DNA of 16,165 bases, taken from the NCBI RefSeq assembly GCF_030042015.1, contig NZ_JASIAL010000273.1:1-16165 (forward strand), given 5' to 3'. A program made the position numbers and the translations under genes. Shown here piece by piece: positions 13,439 to 16,165 of the stretch (positions are counted from its first letter, which is position 1; the number at the start of each line of letters is the position of its first letter). Source of the stretch: Trebonia sp030042015 (lineage in GTDB: Bacteria > Actinomycetota > Actinomycetes > Streptosporangiales > Streptosporangiaceae). The notes under the pieces are model-generated. The model was given only the letters and a program-made list of their open reading frames with translations, did not search any database and was not told where the DNA came from.

Positions 13439-14884
13439 TCAGGCGTAGACGGTCTTGAGCTGCTGGTAGGCGGCGATCGCGCCGGGGCCGAGCTCGCGGC
13501 CGATGCCGCTGGCCTTGACCCCGCCCCACGGGCCTGCCGGGTCCGGCAGGTAGTTGTTGATGCCCATGGTTCCGGTGCGCACCCGGCGGACGACCGCCCG
13601 CGCCCGGGCCGGGTCGGTGGTCCACACCGAGCCGCCCAGGCCGTAGTCGGAGTCGTTGGCGATCCGGATGGCGTCGTCGGTATCCGTGTACTCGATGACG
13701 GAAAGCACCGGGCCGAAGATCTCCTCCTGCGCGATCGTGGACCTGTTGTCCACGTCGGCGAAGATCGTCGGCTGGACGAACCAGCCCTTGTCCAGGCCGG
13801 CCGGGCGGCCGCCGCCGGTGACCAGCCGCGCGCCGTCGCTGGTGCCCTTGGCGATGTACCGCTCGACGCGGTCCCGCTGCCGCTCCGACACCAGCGGGCC
13901 GATCAGCGTGCCCGGGTCGAGGGCGTCGCCGACCGGCAGCGAGGACGCGAACGCGGCGAAGATGTCGACGACCTCGTCGTAGCGGGAGCGCGGGGCCAGG
14001 ATCCGGGTGCCCGCGTAACAGGTCTGCCCGTTGTTGACCAGCGTGGCCGCGAACAGGTTCTGCCCGATCGTGGCCAGGTCCAGGTCGGCGTCGTCGAGGA
14101 TGATCGCCGCCGACTTGCCGCCGAGCTCCAGGCTGACCGGGCGCAGCAGCCGCCCGCAGACCTCGGCGATCTGCCGTCCGGCCGCGGTGGAGCCGGTGAA
14201 GGCGATCTTGTCGACATCGCGGTGCTGGACCAGGTAGGCGCCGATGTCCCGGCCGCCGGGCACGATGTTGATCACGCCCGGCGGGATGCCTGCGGCCAGC
14301 ACGGCCTCCGCGAACACGTACGAGTCGAGCACGGTCTCCGGCGACGGCTTGAGCACGATCGTGCAGCCGGCGGCAAGCGCGGGCGCGTACTTGAACGACG
14401 ACAGCGTCTGCGGGTAGTTCCACGGCACGATCCCGCCGACCACGCCGACCGGCTCGTGCCTGATGATGAGGTCGCCGCCGAGGAACCGCGCGGCTTCCTC
14501 CTCGACGGGGGAGCCGGCCAGCAGGCTCACCATGTAGCGCAGCGTGCCCACCGGGGTCATGCCCTCGATGAGCGGCGACAGCGCGATCGGCATGCCGTTC
14601 TGCTCGCTGACCAGCCGGCCGATCTCCTGGGCCCGGGCCTCAAGCTCGCTCGCCAGCCGTTCCATGGCGGCGCCGCGCTGGGTCGGCTCCCACTGGGACC
14701 AGCCGGACGGGTCGTCGAACGCGCGGCGCGCCGCGGCGACCGCGGCGTCCACGTCGGCTTCGGCCGCCTCGGGGGCCTCGCCGATGGGCTCTTCCGTGCT
14801 GGCGTTGCGGACCGCGATCCGCGCGGCGGAGCTGGGGCTGACCCAGTCACCGCCGATGAACAGCTTGTCATGGCTGACTGACAT
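13439..14884 (-). CDS. NAD(P)-dependent aldehyde dehydrogenase
   Basis: The protein has 481 residues from ATG 14884, with GAGGGG five bases upstream; the longer open frame runs into the preceding gene. The ALDH motifs are complete: PWNYP (154-158), the cofactor lysine in VLKPSPET (Lys 179), FTGSTAAG (229-236), the general base in ELGGKSAA (Glu 253), the nucleophile in NNGQTCYAG (Cys 289), EEIFGPVLSV and the closing GGVKASGIGRELG. Length and motifs are those of the classical ALDH superfamily, which oxidises aldehydes to acids. The exact substrate cannot be told. It starts 2 bases after the stop of another ALDH, so both are in one operon. The two are distinct subfamily members rather than a recent duplication. 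Confidence 0.93.
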   Translation of the reverse strand: MSVSHDKLFIGGDWVSPSSAARIAVRNASTEEPIGEAPEAAEADVDAAVAAARRAFDDPSGWSQWEPTQRGAAMERLASELEARAQEIGRLVSEQNGMPIALSPLIEGMTPVGTLRYMVSLLAGSPVEEEAARFLGGDLIIRHEPVGVVGGIVPWNYPQTLSSFKYAPALAAGCTIVLKPSPETVLDSYVFAEAVLAAGIPPGVINIVPGGRDIGAYLVQHRDVDKIAFTGSTAAGRQIAEVCGRLLRPVSLELGGKSAAIILDDADLDLATIGQNLFAATLVNNGQTCYAGTRILAPRSRYDEVVDIFAAFASSLPVGDALDPGTLIGPLVSERQRDRVERYIAKGTSDGARLVTGGGRPAGLDKGWFVQPTIFADVDNRSTIAQEEIFGPVLSVIEYTDTDDAIRIANDSDYGLGGSVWTTDPARARAVVRRVRTGTMGINNYLPDPAGPWGGVKASGIGRELGPGAIAAYQQLKTVYA

Positions 14885-14886
14885 GC

Positions 14887-16165
14887 TTACCCCTCGGCCG
14901 GGACGGCCATGACGTGGGTCTCGGTGAAGTCGCGCATGCCCTCGCGGCCGAGTTCGCGGCCGATGCCGCTCTGGCTGAACCCGCCGAAGGGCGCCCGCTC
15001 GTCGACCGCGGTCGCGTTGTGGTTGTTGAAGAACGTGACGCCGGTGCGCAGCTGCCTGGCGACCCTCATCGCGTGCCCGGTGTCCGCCGACCACACCGAC
15101 GAGCACAGCCCGGACCACGTCTGGTTGGCGAGCGCGACCGCCTCGGCCTCGTCGTCGTAGGGGATGACGGGCAGGGCGGGACCGAACTGCTCTTCGGCCA
15201 CGATCCCCAGCTCCGGTGCCGGGTTGAGGACGAGCGACGGGAGCAGGTAGTTGCCGCTGGCCGCGTCGACGGTGTACTCGCCGAACGTCAGCACCTCCGC
15301 GCCGGCCGCGCGCGCCTGCTCGGTCAGCCCGGCGACGTAGTCGCGCTGGCGCGCGGTGTTGAGCGGGCCGAACGTGGTGGCCGGGTCAAGGCCGGGGCCG
15401 ACCTTCGCGTTCACGAGCGTCGCGCGCAGCCCGTCGACGACCTCGTCGTAGCGGCGGCGCGGGACGTACAGCCGCTTGAGCGCCATGCAGACCTGGCCGG
15501 TGGTCATGAACGTCGCGCCGCTCATCCGGCCGAACGCGGCCTCGTCGAGGTTCGCGTCGTCGAGGACGACCGCCGGGTCGTTGCCGCCGAGCTCGAGCGT
15601 CACGTTGGCGAGGTTCGTGGCGGCCATCGCCATGATCCGCTTGCCGCCGCCGACGCTGCCGGTGAAGCAGACGTGCCTGATCCGCGGGTCGCTGACGACG
15701 ATCGGGCCGACGACCTCGTCGGCGCCGGTGACGACGTTCAGCACGCCAGGCGGGAGGTTGCGAACCACGTGCCGCAGCGTCTGGACGGACGACAGCGGTG
15801 TGGTGGGCGGCGGCTTGACGACCACGGTGTTGCCGGCCATCAGCGCGGCCGGCAGGGACGCGGCGAGGATCGCCAGCGGCCAGTTGAACGGGTAGATGAT
15901 CGTGACCACGCCGGCCGACAGCTTGCTGATCGTCGTGTTGAACGGCGGTCCCGCGATGTGCTCGTCGGCGTCGAGCTCGGGCGCGTACTGGGCGGCCTGG
16001 TGGAACCGGCCGGCGAAGACCAGCAGGTCGATGGTGGCCTCGAAGCGCACCTTGCCGTTCTCGCGGGACAGGATCTCCGCGCGGGCGTCGGCGTCGGCGT
16101 CGAGGCCTTCCAGCGCCTTGAGCACGATCGGGACGCGCTCGGCGGTGGTCAGGGCCGACCACGCC
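14887..16165 (-). CDS. Aldehyde dehydrogenase, 5' end outside the window
   Basis: The frame runs from TAA 14889-14887 to the right edge without a convincing start. The GTG at 16125 is inside the domain, because the residues before it (AWSALTTAERVPIVLKALEG) already match the first helix of ALDHs. About 40-60 N-terminal residues should lie beyond the window. Motifs seen are YPFNWPLAI, VVKPPPTTPL, FTGSVGGGKRIM, the general base in TLELGGNDPAVVLDD, the nucleophile in TTGQVCMALKRLYVP, EEQFGPALPVIPYDD and FGGFSQSGIGRELG. Catalytic Glu and Cys are both present. It differs clearly from the downstream ALDH (for example Phe-Asn-Trp-Pro in place of Trp-Asn-Tyr-Pro). The pair is co-transcribed leftward and may oxidise related aldehydes in one catabolic route. 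Confidence 0.92.
   Translation of the reverse strand, partial: AWSALTTAERVPIVLKALEGLDADADARAEILSRENGKVRFEATIDLLVFAGRFHQAAQYAPELDADEHIAGPPFNTTISKLSAGVVTIIYPFNWPLAILAASLPAALMAGNTVVVKPPPTTPLSSVQTLRHVVRNLPPGVLNVVTGADEVVGPIVVSDPRIRHVCFTGSVGGGKRIMAMAATNLANVTLELGGNDPAVVLDDANLDEAAFGRMSGATFMTTGQVCMALKRLYVPRRRYDEVVDGLRATLVNAKVGPGLDPATTFGPLNTARQRDYVAGLTEQARAAGAEVLTFGEYTVDAASGNYLLPSLVLNPAPELGIVAEEQFGPALPVIPYDDEAEAVALANQTWSGLCSSVWSADTGHAMRVARQLRTGVTFFNNHNATAVDERAPFGGFSQSGIGRELGREGMRDFTETHVMAVPAEG

Noticed and set aside
13427..14881. Plus-strand open frame of 484 residues
   Set aside because: It is the antisense shadow of the intact aldehyde dehydrogenase.
1..16165. CRISPR arrays, tRNA or rRNA genes, insertion sequences, phage genes
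   Set aside because: No regularly spaced repeats, cloverleaf sequences, transposase motifs or terminal inverted repeats were seen; tRNA and IS absence was judged by eye only.

Overview
The window is GC-rich actinomycete DNA. The evidence is strong G/C bias at third codon positions, GTG and TTG starts, and families concentrated in filamentous actinobacteria: two DUF574-type methyltransferases, an XRE-DUF5753/DUF397 pair of the whiJ type, an RsbW/AbaA-like ATPase and several roadblock/LC7 proteins. I infer a Streptomyces- or Streptosporangiales-like host; the genus cannot be fixed from the sequence.

Layout. At 1-188 is the tail of a pyridoxamine-phosphate-oxidase-like gene. Positions 215-4826 form a regulatory island: a methyltransferase (-), the XRE-DUF5753 regulator and its DUF397 partner (+), a second HTH regulator with a helical repeat-like C-terminus (+), and a second methyltransferase (-). 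Positions 4827-5638 hold no intact gene, but contain a frameshifted N-terminal relic of a third methyltransferase, a perfect 16-bp palindrome and a candidate promoter. Positions 5639-9137 form a signalling island: a small winged-helix-like gene (+), a three-gene minus-strand operon (roadblock, DUF4388-like with winged helix, roadblock), an ATP-binding anti-sigma-type protein (-) and another roadblock gene (+).

Positions 9458-13276 are metabolic or accessory: a CadD-like transporter, a ThDP-dependent enzyme, a 57-residue minus-strand protein just below the usual ORF cutoff, and a truncated, frameshifted Ig-like/DUF11 surface-protein gene. Positions 13439-16165 carry two tandem aldehyde dehydrogenases (-), the upstream one cut by the window edge. 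An 18-bp-stem hairpin separates them from the surface-protein relic.

The most interesting signal is a duplicated block of about 240 bp (1181-1420 and 8333-8567). It covers a whole divergent promoter region, from the Shine-Dalgarno of the leftward gene to the first nine codons of the rightward XRE gene. At the first site the rightward XRE-DUF397 pair is intact and the leftward site is an orphan. At the second the leftward ATPase is intact, and the XRE start codons run in frame into a roadblock gene. I read this as two copies of a whiJ/abaA-type divergent locus that each lost the opposite half, leaving unrelated genes under the same control region. The roadblock, ATPase and winged-helix genes recall streptomycete conservons, but no conservon GTPase or histidine kinase gene is seen here.
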